This document shows positions 32,770-40,025 of a stretch of DNA of 47,124 nucleotides, one piece after another (position 1 is the first letter of the stretch; each line of letters begins with the position of its first letter). Origin of the DNA: a virus; the IMG/VR virus record IMGVR_UViG_3300033388_003527, positions 1-47,124 of that record. One strand, given 5' to 3'. The notes beneath the pieces were generated by a model. The model saw nothing but the letters and a program-made list of their open reading frames with translations, did no database searches and was not told the DNA's origin. The position numbers and the translations under genes are program-made.

Positions 32770-32783
32770 ATATAGAACTTAGG
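32770..32783. repeat. 14-bp direct repeat, copy 1
   Basis: ATATAGAACTTAGG here and at 33136-33149. The two copies sit immediately outside the 105-residue gene, one touching its stop codon and the other upstream of its ribosome site. Confidence 0.7.
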
Positions 32784-33101
32784 TTATTTCCCACACAATA
32801 CACACACCTCTGTTTTTTCATCACAAGTACCATCACTATTCAAAGGTATGCTAAGATTCCATTTTGGAAGTGGTTTAAGCCCCAACCATAGTTCAGTCAA
32901 TTCTTTAAGTGTATAATTTTCAGCGATTAATTCAAAATCTCTACCACATATTTTTATACCATCTTCTTTTACATCATACATACACGTAACTTGATCTAAA
33001 TCAATTACCGCTAATGAAGCATCCCAATCGATCGCACTCTCAGGCAAATCCTTTGCTACTTCTTTTTCTGCTATCTTTATTTTAATTTCAATTATTCGCA
33101 T
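32784..33101 (-). CDS. Hypothetical protein bracketed by 14-bp repeats
   Basis: Start at ATG 33101 with AAAGGA upstream; the longer reading frame to 33185 has no ribosome site. 105 residues, beta-rich in the first half (MRIIEIKIKIAEKEVAKDLP) and ending in CxxxxxxxCVLCGK, which could bind a metal. Function unknown. Confidence 0.5.
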   Translation of the reverse strand: MRIIEIKIKIAEKEVAKDLPESAIDWDASLAVIDLDQVTCMYDVKEDGIKICGRDFELIAENYTLKELTELWLGLKPLPKWNLSIPLNSDGTCDEKTEVCVLCGK

Positions 33102-33135
33102 TTTGTTTCCTTTTGTAAACGTAAGCTGTTGTAAA

Positions 33136-33149
33136 ATATAGAACTTAGG
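33136..33149. repeat. 14-bp direct repeat, copy 2
   Basis: Second copy of ATATAGAACTTAGG, 366 bp from the first, at the 5' side of the same gene. Confidence 0.7.
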
Positions 33150-33234
33150 GGGGTACAGGGGTAGCCACAACTCCAGAAACCCCAAACCAAAATTCGGGTA
33201 TACCCCGGCCTCCTAATACTCAAAATATCATTGA

Positions 33235-33354
33235 TCATATGTACATGTGTATTAGCTTGTGAACAAACACACTTGTTACAATACCAACGAGTAGTGACAC
33301 AACCACAATCCCTATTATCTTAGCTATATCTAACACACTAAGCTTATCATCCAT
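33235..33354 (-). CDS. Tiny membrane protein (39 residues)
   Basis: MDDKLSVLDIAKIIGIVVVS then LLVGIVTSVFVHKLIHMYI: one membrane helix with a short acidic cytoplasmic lead. GAGGT precedes the ATG. Confidence 0.5.
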   Translation of the reverse strand: MDDKLSVLDIAKIIGIVVVSLLVGIVTSVFVHKLIHMYI

Positions 33355-33391
33355 TGTTTACCTCTATTTAACCGCTAAAGTTTACATAATA

Positions 33392-33520
33392 TTAGTTAAG
33401 CGACATTCTTAAACGCTTAACTGTTGCATTATATAACCATTTCACTGATTGTGCCACGAGTATGCAGAATAGTAGCACGATTATACGTGTTACATTATAT
33501 ATAACGAGTGGAGTGTGCAT
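33392..33520 (-). CDS. Tiny membrane protein (42 residues)
   Basis: Start at ATG 33520 with GGGAGC six bases upstream; the frame is open further to 33577. One helix (IIVLLFCILVAQSVKWL) and a basic tail. Confidence 0.45.
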   Translation of the reverse strand: MHTPLVIYNVTRIIVLLFCILVAQSVKWLYNATVKRLRMSLN

Positions 33521-33595
33521 CAAATAGCTCCCAGGGGTGCCAAAACGGTAAAATGAGCGATATGTTTTGCTGTGCATAACGTTATTGCGAAACCC

Positions 33596-33838
33596 CTATA
33601 TTAGCGTTTGCTTGCCATTTAACCTATCTGTGTTTAGTATAGTATGCTTGTGTCTAAACAGTTTGAATAGAATCACAACTAAGCATACAATGACTAATCC
33701 ATTAAACACCATATCATACTTAACATAATTCTTTGGCACCTGCTTAAGCTCACTAATGGTCCTTGGGCTTAGCATTATAGTAATGCTACCACATTGATAT
33801 TTGTCCCATTGAGTTAGTAGCACAGTGTCTTTATTCAT
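33596..33838 (-). CDS. Small membrane protein
   Basis: Start at ATG 33838 (MNKDTVLLTQWDKY), with GGAG upstream and overlapping the previous stop. 80 residues with a C-terminal membrane helix (LVIVCLVVILFKLF) followed by His/Lys. The N-terminal 50 residues would lie outside the membrane. Not recognised. Confidence 0.5.
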   Translation of the reverse strand: MNKDTVLLTQWDKYQCGSITIMLSPRTISELKQVPKNYVKYDMVFNGLVIVCLVVILFKLFRHKHTILNTDRLNGKQTLI

Positions 33839-34049
33839 TGCCCACTCCACACGGTTCTAAATGAAACCAAACTAAAGACATATCAAGCATATGTGGCTCA
33901 CTATATGATATTGATTGATTGCAGCGTACACAAATAGCGTGCCTGTTGTCTTCTGTCATGCCTGTTAGAATTATAACCATCCCATTTATAAAAACAACAC
34001 ATAGTACAATACATATTATTATTAAAGCTATTATTTGTTTCTTGTTCAT
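33831..34049 (-). CDS. Membrane-anchored Cys-containing protein
   Basis: 72 residues: an N-terminal anchor (QIIALIIICIVLCVVFI), then CVRC, two His and a late Cys (HLEPCGVGNE) that could bind zinc. It overlaps the next gene by eight bases. Confidence 0.5.
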   Translation of the reverse strand: MNKKQIIALIIICIVLCVVFINGMVIILTGMTEDNRHAICVRCNQSISYSEPHMLDMSLVWFHLEPCGVGNE

Positions 34050-34050
34050 A

Positions 34051-34308
34051 TTAATCTATCCTACTTGTATCTGCTTGTGTTGCAGGTATATTTTCAATAC
34101 CGTGTTTTGTCATAACATTATTTACCCACATTAAGCCTTCAATAGCTTTAACAGCCTCGTTAAAGTTTAAATCCCCTTCTCTGTAAGCATTGAGTACTCC
34201 TCCGGGAGCATAAGTATATCCTGCTTTCAACTCTTGTGGTTTGAAGTCTAATCCTTTTCTTATGCTGTTAGCTGCTTTTACTATGTGATTCCAACCTTCT
34301 TTATTCAT
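34051..34308 (-). CDS. Small helical hypothetical protein
   Basis: 85 residues (MNKEGWNHIVKAANSIRKGL...FNEAVKAIEGLMWVNNVM), helical, no motif recognised. Coupled to the DUF551 gene by an eight-base overlap. Confidence 0.5.
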   Translation of the reverse strand: MNKEGWNHIVKAANSIRKGLDFKPQELKAGYTYAPGGVLNAYREGDLNFNEAVKAIEGLMWVNNVMTKHGIENIPATQADTSRID

Positions 34309-34615
34309 TATCTATTCTCTTTTTAATCTCATCAAATGTGACCTTTTTAGAATAAAGTTTATTGTCACCTGTATCTTCATTGGTATTTGCTGGTTCAGGT
34401 AATGGAATCCAATAATCAATACCTACAGCTTCTACCGTATTACTACCGAACTCACACCATTGGTAGCCTATGTCTGTACGCATGAGATAACCATACATAA
34501 CAGTTTCATTGTCTGAGAAGAGAACAGGATTATCAAGCCTTGGAAGCCTGTCTTTTACTGATATCCATTTACGTGATACCCAATTGTATTCTTCACAGTG
34601 TATGCATTTATTCAT
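34301..34615 (-). CDS. DUF551-domain protein
   Basis: 104 residues. WISVKDRLPRLDNPVLFSDN (about 17-36), then GYQWCEFGS and IDYWIPLPEPA, follow the DUF551 pattern (WISVxDRLP...VLV...W...WxPLPEPP), a small phage and prophage domain with no known activity. An extra CIHC at the N-terminus could bind metal. Confidence 0.75.
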   Translation of the reverse strand: MNKCIHCEEYNWVSRKWISVKDRLPRLDNPVLFSDNETVMYGYLMRTDIGYQWCEFGSNTVEAVGIDYWIPLPEPANTNEDTGDNKLYSKKVTFDEIKKRIDNE

Positions 34616-34869
34616 TGCTGGAAGACTTCCCCTGTTTTAATCTCATTATCAATTGTAGAAAGCATAATATCAACATCTTCATTGACACTATCATATCCGT
34701 AGTAAGAGTTATAGGTTATTGATATGTTATTTATAGCGCCGTTTAGTTCCCAATATGACGCATCAAATGTATTCCCATATTCTGCATCTCTGTTCCTTAT
34801 AAACTCTAACAAGTGTATTATTATATTATTCTTTTTACAAAAGTGTTCTATTTTCTTTCTATTAGTCAT
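34612..34869 (-). CDS. Small hypothetical protein
   Basis: Start at ATG 34869, six bases after GAGG. 85 residues (MTNRKKIEHFCKKNNIIIHL...YWELNGAINNISITYNSYY). Not recognised. Its start lies within the end of the upstream Cys-rich gene. Confidence 0.5.
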   Translation of the reverse strand: MTNRKKIEHFCKKNNIIIHLLEFIRNRDAEYGNTFDASYWELNGAINNISITYNSYYGYDSVNEDVDIMLSTIDNEIKTGEVFQQ

Positions 34870-35017
34870 CATTGTCCTCAATAACTACTATCGGCAACAT
34901 ACTACTTGATATATAATTACAGTTTGCAGTATCACCACATATTTCGCAACGTCCGTGTGATGTTGCTAATGTTTGAGGCCAATTGTTGTTTATGCGGCAT
35001 TTCTTACAATAATACAT
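34862..35017 (-). CDS. Small zinc-ribbon protein (51 residues)
   Basis: MYYCKKCRINNNWPQTLATS then HGRCEICGDTANC: two CxxC pairs about 17 residues apart, the classic short zinc ribbon. It overlaps both neighbours. Probably a nucleic-acid or protein-binding adaptor. Confidence 0.6.
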   Translation of the reverse strand: MYYCKKCRINNNWPQTLATSHGRCEICGDTANCNYISSSMLPIVVIEDNDD

Positions 35018-35153
35018 TTAATCCTTCTTCTAACCATTTAATATATTCTTCATGATCGTAGCTTTCATTTTGATTCATTAATTTCTTTATGCGCTCTTCT
35101 TGTTCCTTAAGGTCTTCATGTTGTTTGTCTTCTGCCTTGGTCCATTCATCCAT
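35004..35153 (-). CDS. Small acidic coiled-coil protein (49 residues)
   Basis: MDEWTKAEDKQHEDLKEQEE then RIKKLMNQNESYDHEEYIKW: a charged helix followed by an amphipathic end. It overlaps the zinc-ribbon gene by 14 bases. Not recognised. Confidence 0.5.
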   Translation of the reverse strand: MDEWTKAEDKQHEDLKEQEERIKKLMNQNESYDHEEYIKWLEEGLNVLL

Positions 35154-35594
35154 TTAAATATAATCCACTGTAGGAAATGCGAGTGATGGTGTTGGAACTA
35201 ACTGAAACGGCTTTGGTGGTTCAGGTGGTTTAATATTTAAATCAGTATATTTTAATGTACTCTCCCACTTAAATGGTTTAATGTCTGTTGTGTAGAATTT
35301 ATAGTTTTCTATGGTTTTGCTAAGTGATTTACTCTTTCTGTTTTCCAAAGCGAGTATTAATAATTTAAGTGCTGTTGGATGTCCTATCATTGTGTTCTGC
35401 TGTTTCATCCATATCAACTCGTGTCTTGGTTGATATCTATAGTTGCGTGGGTTCTTTAACCATTTTCTTTTAATCCTCTTTCTCTTGCTTCTACACATCT
35501 TTATTAATACTCTATCTACCATTGCATTAGATTCTACCAGGTGGATTCCATCTATCCATAAGCTTCTAATGCCGTATTTTGAGTAATCAATCAT
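35154..35594 (-). CDS. Basic hypothetical protein
   Basis: 146 residues with a very basic stretch (CRSKRKRIKRKWLKNPRNYR, about 34-53) and a Pro-rich C-terminus (NIKPPEPPKPFQLVPTPS). Probably nucleic-acid binding. No family recognised. Coupled by a four-base overlap to the next gene upstream. Confidence 0.5.
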   Translation of the reverse strand: MIDYSKYGIRSLWIDGIHLVESNAMVDRVLIKMCRSKRKRIKRKWLKNPRNYRYQPRHELIWMKQQNTMIGHPTALKLLILALENRKSKSLSKTIENYKFYTTDIKPFKWESTLKYTDLNIKPPEPPKPFQLVPTPSLAFPTVDYI

Positions 35595-35995
35595 TTAATA
35601 CTCGTTAAGCGTATTTCAGCGTCACACTCTTGATAGTTTTCGATTATTGTACCCTCAAGCCATTGTTTTGTAGTTGTTAAAGATATAATTCTATCACGTC
35701 CTTTAAGAAATGAGCTTTCTTCAAAACTACCTATATTTCCTGTAAAATAAGTTCCAAAACTTATACTTTCCACACGCACACTCTTGTGATGCTTACCATC
35801 AATTATAACGTTTACCTTACTCATTCTTTCTATTTCCCTTCTTTTTGGGCTATACATTCCTTGTGCTGCTTCCCAATCCTCGATATCAACAATAACATGA
35901 CGAGGATTTACATTTTTATAGCTTGCCGGGTGTTGGTGTTTATGTAGAAACCCTGTATAATCAATACCTAAATTTGGAAAACCGTGCCTACTCAT
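35591..35995 (-). CDS. Hypothetical early protein
   Basis: 134 residues (MSRHGFPNLGIDYTGFLHKH...VIVDIEDWEAAQGMYSPKRR), mixed charged, with several His near the N-terminus. One base shared with the previous stop. Not recognised. Confidence 0.5.
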   Translation of the reverse strand: MSRHGFPNLGIDYTGFLHKHQHPASYKNVNPRHVIVDIEDWEAAQGMYSPKRREIERMSKVNVIIDGKHHKSVRVESISFGTYFTGNIGSFEESSFLKGRDRIISLTTTKQWLEGTIIENYQECDAEIRLTSIK

Positions 35996-36177
35996 TATTT
36001 TATCCTGTACACTGAATCCATAGGTGCAAAGCTCACTGTTATTATCTCAGTACCGAATCTATCTATCTGTACTGCGTTAGTACCGTTTTGTCTTATTGTC
36101 CTATAATATATTGATCCTTGATATTTAAACTTAGCGTTGATCGGTATGTTAGCAAATGCATACGGCATTGTGGCCAT
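35995..36177 (-). CDS. Small beta-rich hypothetical protein
   Basis: 60 residues (MATMPYAFANIPINAKFKYQ...VSFAPMDSVYRIK). The IPxxxxFxYxGxxYxR pattern is common in short phage proteins of unknown role. Second gene of the leftward block. Confidence 0.55.
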   Translation of the reverse strand: MATMPYAFANIPINAKFKYQGSIYYRTIRQNGTNAVQIDRFGTEIITVSFAPMDSVYRIK

Positions 36178-36185
36178 TGGAACTC

Positions 36186-36368
36186 CTATAATATGTACCC
36201 GAACTTATCATAAATGCTATTTTTAAGCACTATCTTGTCATTGGGTGTCATGCATGTCCATTTCTGTTTTAGCTGTCTGTAAGTGCTGCGCTTGGTCCCT
36301 GGAGTGTGTTTCTGCTTGGTTAGGAATTCATGTAATCTTCGAAGCTTCTTTGCTATTGTACCTCTCAT
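36186..36368 (-). CDS. Small basic protein, first leftward gene
   Basis: 60 residues, strongly basic and helical (AKKLRRLHEFLTKQKHTPGT, YRQLKQKWTCMTPNDKIVLK). As the first gene next to the divergent control region it may be a DNA-binding regulator, though no HTH pattern is clear. Confidence 0.5.
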   Translation of the reverse strand: MRGTIAKKLRRLHEFLTKQKHTPGTKRSTYRQLKQKWTCMTPNDKIVLKNSIYDKFGYIL

Positions 36369-36393
36369 TGCACCACCAAATTAAGAGTTTCAA

Positions 36394-36435
36394 AATGAGG
36401 AACAGTGCATAATCTACTTAAACACTGTCCTCATT
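36394..36435. promoter_or_regulatory. Imperfect hairpin / operator
   Basis: AATGAGGAACAGTG (36394-36407) faces CACTGTCCTCATT (36423-36435), a 13-pair inverted repeat with one bulged A and a 15-base spacer. It lies between the first leftward gene and its likely promoter, so it could be a leader hairpin of that transcript or a repressor site. Confidence 0.65.
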
Positions 36436-36559
36436 ACCACCACATTATTTATTAAGCTCTCTATACTATAATATACAACATTTCTCGGAAACAAACCTAT
36501 TTATTTTCATTTCCTGCAATTTAATTCATATCAACAGCTTAAATACAATTCAAATCAAA

Positions 36560-36581
36560 TAGTTGTAAAATAGTTGTAAAA
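36560..36581. repeat. Tandem 11-bp repeat
   Basis: TAGTTGTAAAA occurs twice head to tail, followed by an AT-rich tract (AAGTTAACTTATTTTC). Two tandem copies in the divergent region could be regulator-binding half-sites or short iterons. Confidence 0.7.
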
Positions 36582-36693
36582 AAGTTAACTTATTTTCATA
36601 TAATTTTACTCTTGGTTCCGTTGGTACCATTGGCTTTCCTGTCGGGTGCCTCTATCTTGTGTTGTCATGTAAGCTGTCAGGTTTGATGCATTT

Positions 36694-36722
36694 TTGATGT
36701 TTTGTGGGTATATTAGTAACAT
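36694..36722 (+). promoter_or_regulatory. Candidate promoter of the rightward block
   Basis: TTGATG and TAACAT are separated by 17 bp, and the first rightward ATG is 29 bp downstream. TATATTAGTA inside this stretch recurs before the gene at 39864. Consensus match is moderate. Confidence 0.4.
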
Positions 36723-36750
36723 AGGCAAACAACAAAACAAAGGAGAAACA

Positions 36751-36906
36751 ATGAAAAACTTACTACAACAAATCACAGCCAGAATACTCAACAAATTAAA
36801 TGCGCCGATGTTTTCAAAACGTCACAGACATGAAGAGACTCTTACATACAGAATATTAGATACAACTAGAGTAAACCAAATCAGATGGGCATTAAATAAC
36901 AAGTAG
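36751..36906 (+). CDS. First rightward small protein
   Basis: ATG 36751 after AGGAGAAAC. 51 residues (MKNLLQQITARILNKLNAPM...HRHEETLTYRILDTTRVNQI), basic and helical. No family recognised. It is the first gene of the early rightward transcript. Confidence 0.6.
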   Translation: MKNLLQQITARILNKLNAPMFSKRHRHEETLTYRILDTTRVNQIRWALNNK

Positions 36907-36937
36907 TATAAACAAACACAAACAAAGGAGTAATACA

Positions 36938-37081
36938 ATGAGAACAGAATTTATAGAAACAGAATCAAGATACCAGGCAAAGAAAGCTTGTCCTTGGGCT
37001 GCAATAGTTACAAAAGTTGTTGGTGGATACAAATGTTTTGAGTCTTACACAGATTACGAAACTTGGAAAAATCAAAACTAA
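36938..37081 (+). CDS. Small conserved phage-type protein (47 residues)
   Basis: MRTEFIETESRYQAKKACPW then AAIVTKVVGGYKCFESYTDY; ATG eight bases after AAAGGAG. I have seen short proteins with this ExxSRxxAxxxCPWA pattern in many phages, all of unknown function. It is a stand-alone early gene. Confidence 0.6.
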   Translation: MRTEFIETESRYQAKKACPWAAIVTKVVGGYKCFESYTDYETWKNQN

Positions 37082-37110
37082 CTACTCCCCTTTGGGGCAA
37101 TGGAGGAAGC

Positions 37111-37332
37111 GTGACTAAATACATTGTAAAAGATAGCGGGATGTTTATAAGCGTGCATATACGAGACCGCAAAGCACCTATCCTTTTAGATTCCTTAAAA
37201 AAGATAGGTGGTGTTAGTGCTGCTTACACACACGGAGATTATCAATTAGTTGTATATTATGCAGAATGTTTTGATAAGGAAGAAATAATCCAAGAGATTA
37301 GAAAAGAAGCATACAAATATTTTTCACGATAA
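37111..37332 (+). CDS. Small hypothetical protein, GTG start
   Basis: GTG 37111 follows GGAGG at the right distance; the open frame to 37063 lacks one. 73 residues (VTKYIVKDSGMFISVHIRDR...DYQLVVYYAECFDKEEIIQE), alpha/beta, small. Not recognised. Confidence 0.55.
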   Translation: MTKYIVKDSGMFISVHIRDRKAPILLDSLKKIGGVSAAYTHGDYQLVVYYAECFDKEEIIQEIRKEAYKYFSR

Positions 37333-37397
37333 AACTCAATCCCTCGCCTCCTACCTTTGTTTGTCTGTTAGGGGGTGGGGGTATTAAAGGAGATATT

Positions 37398-37673
37398 ATG
37401 TCATGTGTGGGATGTGAATATGTTGGTGAAGGAGTCAACCACCCAAGATGCAAAAGATGCGTGGATGATTTGGGTGAATACAGAGGGTGGACAGCCGCCC
37501 AGCAAAAAAAAGGGGTGGTTAAACCTTCCACACCAGACAGCAAACACGCGGATGTAATTGCTTTTGTAAATGACGTTGCTGAACATGATTTATCAGAGGC
37601 AGAATGTTCAATCGGGTGTTTGGAGGAAATCGTAATGAGGGCGCGGGGCATAGCGCAACAACACCATTTGTAG
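37398..37673 (+). CDS. Small zinc-knuckle protein
   Basis: 91 residues, ATG after AAAGGAG. CVGC at 3-6 and CKRC at 18-21 form a short zinc ribbon, with a charged and helical remainder (AECSIGCLEEIVMRARGIAQ). No enzyme motif. Confidence 0.6.
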   Translation: MSCVGCEYVGEGVNHPRCKRCVDDLGEYRGWTAAQQKKGVVKPSTPDSKHADVIAFVNDVAEHDLSEAECSIGCLEEIVMRARGIAQQHHL

Positions 37674-37709
37674 AACGTTGTTAACTATATAAGATAGAGA
37701 GGTAATAGT

Positions 37710-37889
37710 ATGGAATCAGCGATATATACACTACAGAGTCGAGCCGAAGCCCTACAAATTAAATTAAATCGACACAACAATGGGGTAGAAGCACTCTCTG
37801 TTTATAGCTTTGGCATAATAACTAAACAGTTGTCTGACCATAAAAAGGCTATCGCTAAATTAAAACCTGGAGAGAAAGAGGTAATATGA
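37710..37889 (+). CDS. Small helical protein (59 residues)
   Basis: ATG 37710 after GAGAGG. MESAIYTLQSRAEALQIKLN then an amphipathic helix and a basic end. Its stop overlaps the next start (ATGA). Confidence 0.55.
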   Translation: MESAIYTLQSRAEALQIKLNRHNNGVEALSVYSFGIITKQLSDHKKAIAKLKPGEKEVI

Positions 37890-38164
37890 GAAATGAAAGG
37901 TGTTTAAAATTTACTGTCTGTATGCATGTTGGGAAGCGAGATTGTAATACATGCACGGACAAACTATTAATTACCAAACTAAAAAAGATGCGCAAAGAAA
38001 CACCGGAGGAGTGGGTATTTTTAAAAGTTTTGAAACATGTTTCTGATGATTGTGTCGATGAATATCAAACCCATCGGAGAAAATATGACAAACATAAAAC
38101 ATCCCGGCATTTAATAGTTAAAGAACTTTTAGAGCTTGGTTATAAACACAGGAGGAAAAAATGA
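37886..38164 (+). CDS. Small Cys-containing basic protein
   Basis: 92 residues. Cys at 6, 12, 20, 23 (CLKFTVC...CNTC) followed by a Lys/His/Arg-rich helical domain (HRRKYDKHKTSRHLIVKELL). Possible zinc-dependent nucleic-acid binder. Coupled on both sides by four-base overlaps. Confidence 0.5.
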   Translation: MRNERCLKFTVCMHVGKRDCNTCTDKLLITKLKKMRKETPEEWVFLKVLKHVSDDCVDEYQTHRRKYDKHKTSRHLIVKELLELGYKHRRKK

Positions 38165-38352
38165 AACTCTCAACTATATCTAAATTAATTGAAATGGCTA
38201 TTGAGAAACACGGTCAAATATTTCCAGTAGGTATCCGGAAGTCATTAAATGATTGTATCGTTGTAAGCTGTGGTTATGTCATGCTGTGGTATGATTTCGA
38301 GATAAAAAGTGGGTATTCAACTGGTGTTGTACATTTGGAGGTGTCGAAATGA
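38161..38352 (+). CDS. Small hypothetical protein
   Basis: 63 residues (MKLSTISKLIEMAIEKHGQI...GYVMLWYDFEIKSGYSTGVV), alpha/beta. Four-base overlaps with both neighbours. Not recognised. Confidence 0.55.
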   Translation: MKLSTISKLIEMAIEKHGQIFPVGIRKSLNDCIVVSCGYVMLWYDFEIKSGYSTGVVHLEVSK

Positions 38353-38585
38353 AATTTGAAGAAGCTAAAAATGAATTAAAGAAACTGGCTAATGGTGATT
38401 ATTACAGCATAAGCTATGAATTTAGTGGACACAAAGACGGCAATAATGATGTTGTGTGTTGTGTGTATATTAATGATTATGGTAGTTGTAAACGCTCCAA
38501 TTGGAAAGATGTACTATCTGTTATGAAAGCTCAAATTGAAGGCCGTACTGTTTCTTCTGAAGAAATGCCTGAGGTAGAGGTATGA
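38349..38585 (+). CDS. Small hypothetical protein
   Basis: 78 residues (MKFEEAKNELKKLANGDYYS...SNWKDVLSVMKAQIEGRTVS). The layout of a helix, a central beta hairpin (VVCCVYINDYG) and a second helix resembles common small phage proteins. No known function. Confidence 0.55.
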   Translation: MKFEEAKNELKKLANGDYYSISYEFSGHKDGNNDVVCCVYINDYGSCKRSNWKDVLSVMKAQIEGRTVSSEEMPEVEV

Positions 38586-38827
38586 AGATGCGTTATAAAG
38601 TAGCTGAAACTACAAATATATGGAGCCGATACGGGGTTAAATGGTGGATCTATGACAGTGTTAAAGAAGTAAATGTCGGCTCTGGGGTTTCTCGGCGTAA
38701 TGCTTATATGATTACTAAAGCGTTGAATGCTGTTGAACGTCAAAAGGTGCCGTGTCCGGTGTGTGAAGGTACGGGAGGAACGCAAGAATACTGTTTTTTG
38801 TGTGCAGGAAGTGGTAAAAAATATTAA
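38582..38827 (+). CDS. Small protein with DnaJ-type zinc repeat
   Basis: 81 residues. The C-terminus has CPVCEGTGGTQEYCFLCAGSGK (58-79), two CxxCxGxG repeats as in the DnaJ zinc finger, here as one minimal pair. The N-terminal half (WSRYGVKWWIYDSVKEVNVG) is beta-rich. It may bind protein or RNA. Last gene of a tightly coupled run. Confidence 0.65.
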   Translation: MKMRYKVAETTNIWSRYGVKWWIYDSVKEVNVGSGVSRRNAYMITKALNAVERQKVPCPVCEGTGGTQEYCFLCAGSGKKY

Positions 38828-38939
38828 TCTTGGATTATGGCTGTATTTTGTAATTAACGAGTAATACACAAGCACAATCCAATATACCGGACCTGTGCTG
38901 TTAGGGTGCAAGGGTGAACTTTTTGAAAGAGGAGGTAGA

Positions 38940-39119
38940 ATGCATATAAAATTTAGATATTGGGGACACAAGAAGGGTAGTGCAAGTATTGGCTCTATTC
39001 ATTTTATTACACTTAGTGAAGATGAGCTGTGCGAGTTGGCAAAATCAGAAGTTGGTGAACACTCTATGGACGATTTTGAATACAAAGATTTTACTGTTGA
39101 ACAAGTTGTATGTGATTGA
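38940..39119 (+). CDS. Small acidic hypothetical protein
   Basis: ATG 38940 after GAGGAGG. 59 residues (MHIKFRYWGHKKGSASIGSI...DFEYKDFTVEQVVCD). The preceding 112 bp and the following 220 bp hold no convincing gene. Not recognised. Confidence 0.5.
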   Translation: MHIKFRYWGHKKGSASIGSIHFITLSEDELCELAKSEVGEHSMDDFEYKDFTVEQVVCD

Positions 39120-39339
39120 TTCCGATAATGTTGGATATGGAGGAGGGCAGTCGTCAAAGGCGCAGGAATTAAAAGAAAGAGAAGAATAACCCGCACCTTT
39201 AACGCTATGTCGGCATAAGTTGTCGGTATAGTGGAACCGAAGAGCTTCCAAAACTTGGTTCCGGGTTTAATGACCTGTCAGAAACGGATTTTTCTTTACC
39301 AAACGAGGGTTGTCGATTTTTTAAAGAGAGGGATTTCTC

Positions 39340-39543
39340 ATGTGTTTACCAAAAAAATATAAATGTTCCAAGTGTGGTAGGGATATGAGGTCTTTTGATA
39401 AGTATAGTTGTCACTGTTGTCCAGACCACCCAAACGGTAAAAGTTACAAATACTTTAAAATAGCAAAGCATTATCCGGAATCAGACTGGGACGGTGATAT
39501 TTACGGACTACACCATTTACAATATTTAATTGATCATCAATAA
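39340..39543 (+). CDS. Small zinc-ribbon protein
   Basis: 67 residues, ATG after GAGAGGG. CSKCGRDM (9-16) and CHCCPDH (24-30) give a four-Cys ribbon, followed by an aromatic C-terminus. Followed by an operator-like palindrome and the RHH gene. Confidence 0.6.
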   Translation: MCLPKKYKCSKCGRDMRSFDKYSCHCCPDHPNGKSYKYFKIAKHYPESDWDGDIYGLHHLQYLIDHQ

Positions 39544-39575
39544 TTTCAAAGAACTAAAGAACTGTATAGTATTAA

Positions 39576-39604
39576 TATAATATAAAACTAAAGCAATTGC
39601 TTTA
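39576..39604 (+). promoter_or_regulatory. Promoter with palindromic operator for the RHH gene
   Basis: TATAAT (39576-39581) is a perfect -10 box, although no clear -35 is seen. Eight bases later comes the perfect 16-bp palindrome TAAAGCAATTGCTTTA (39589-39604), overlapping the expected transcript start and 15 bp before the RHH gene's ATG. This is the usual layout of an autoregulated ribbon-helix-helix repressor. Confidence 0.6.
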
Positions 39605-39619
39605 AAAAGTGAGTTAATT

Positions 39620-39784
39620 ATGATAAAAATAAAGAAAAAGACTGTTACTAATAGGTTCCCGTTGTATGTTGTTGATAGATTAGAAAGAATAAGCAAAACA
39701 ACCGGAATAAGTAAAACCCGCATAGTTGAACACGGCACAACCAGAGAAATCAAGCGCCTCGAAAAGATATTTAAAAATAATTAA
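39620..39784 (+). CDS. Ribbon-helix-helix DNA-binding protein (Arc/CopG-like)
   Basis: 54 residues. KTVTNRFPLYVVDRLERISK then TTGISKTRIVEHGTTREIKR follows the RHH pattern: a beta strand with alternating residues (TNRFPLYV), helix A (VDRLERISKTTG) and helix B (SKTRIVEHGTTREI). It likely dimerises and binds the palindrome just upstream. A good candidate for an early-block regulator. Confidence 0.75.
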   Translation: MIKIKKKTVTNRFPLYVVDRLERISKTTGISKTRIVEHGTTREIKRLEKIFKNN

Positions 39785-39863
39785 AATAACTATAGACAAA
39801 CGTCTTACCATTGACTATATTAGTAGTATAAAGCTAATTAATCACTAAACAAAGGCGGGTAGG

Positions 39864-40025
39864 ATGAAAACATTTAAGATTTGTCCAAATGGCACTATAA
39901 AATTTTACTTAAATAACGAACTACTATATACACTACCTCGCAATATTAATGACAGAGAATACTATTTATCAATAGGGTATAAAGAAATAGTATGGTGTGG
40001 CAGAGGTTTGACTTATGACTATTAG
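39864..40025 (+). CDS. Small hypothetical protein (53 residues)
   Basis: ATG after GGGTAGG. MKTFKICPNGTIKFYLNNEL then a beta-rich end (YYLSIGYKEIVWCGRG). Overlaps the next gene by 11 bases. A promoter-like region (TTGACT, TATATTAGTA) precedes it. Confidence 0.5.
   Translation: MKTFKICPNGTIKFYLNNELLYTLPRNINDREYYLSIGYKEIVWCGRGLTYDY

Larger units (their letters stand above)
36369..36750. other. Divergent intergenic control region, possible origin
   Basis: This 382-bp stretch separates the two gene blocks and contains no convincing gene. It is AT-rich and holds an imperfect inverted repeat, a tandem 11-bp repeat and promoter-like sequences (listed separately). A minus-strand open frame at 36606-36794 lacks a ribosome site and crosses the start of the rightward gene. 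A replication origin is possible but unproven. Confidence 0.6.

Noticed and set aside
36606-36794. Minus-strand 62-codon frame in the divergent region
   Set aside because: No ribosome site, and it crosses the start of the rightward gene at 36751.
39120-39339. Possible small genes between 39120 and 39339 (GTG 39231, frame ending 39189)
   Set aside because: No acceptable ribosome sites or protein-like composition, so I leave this stretch unassigned.
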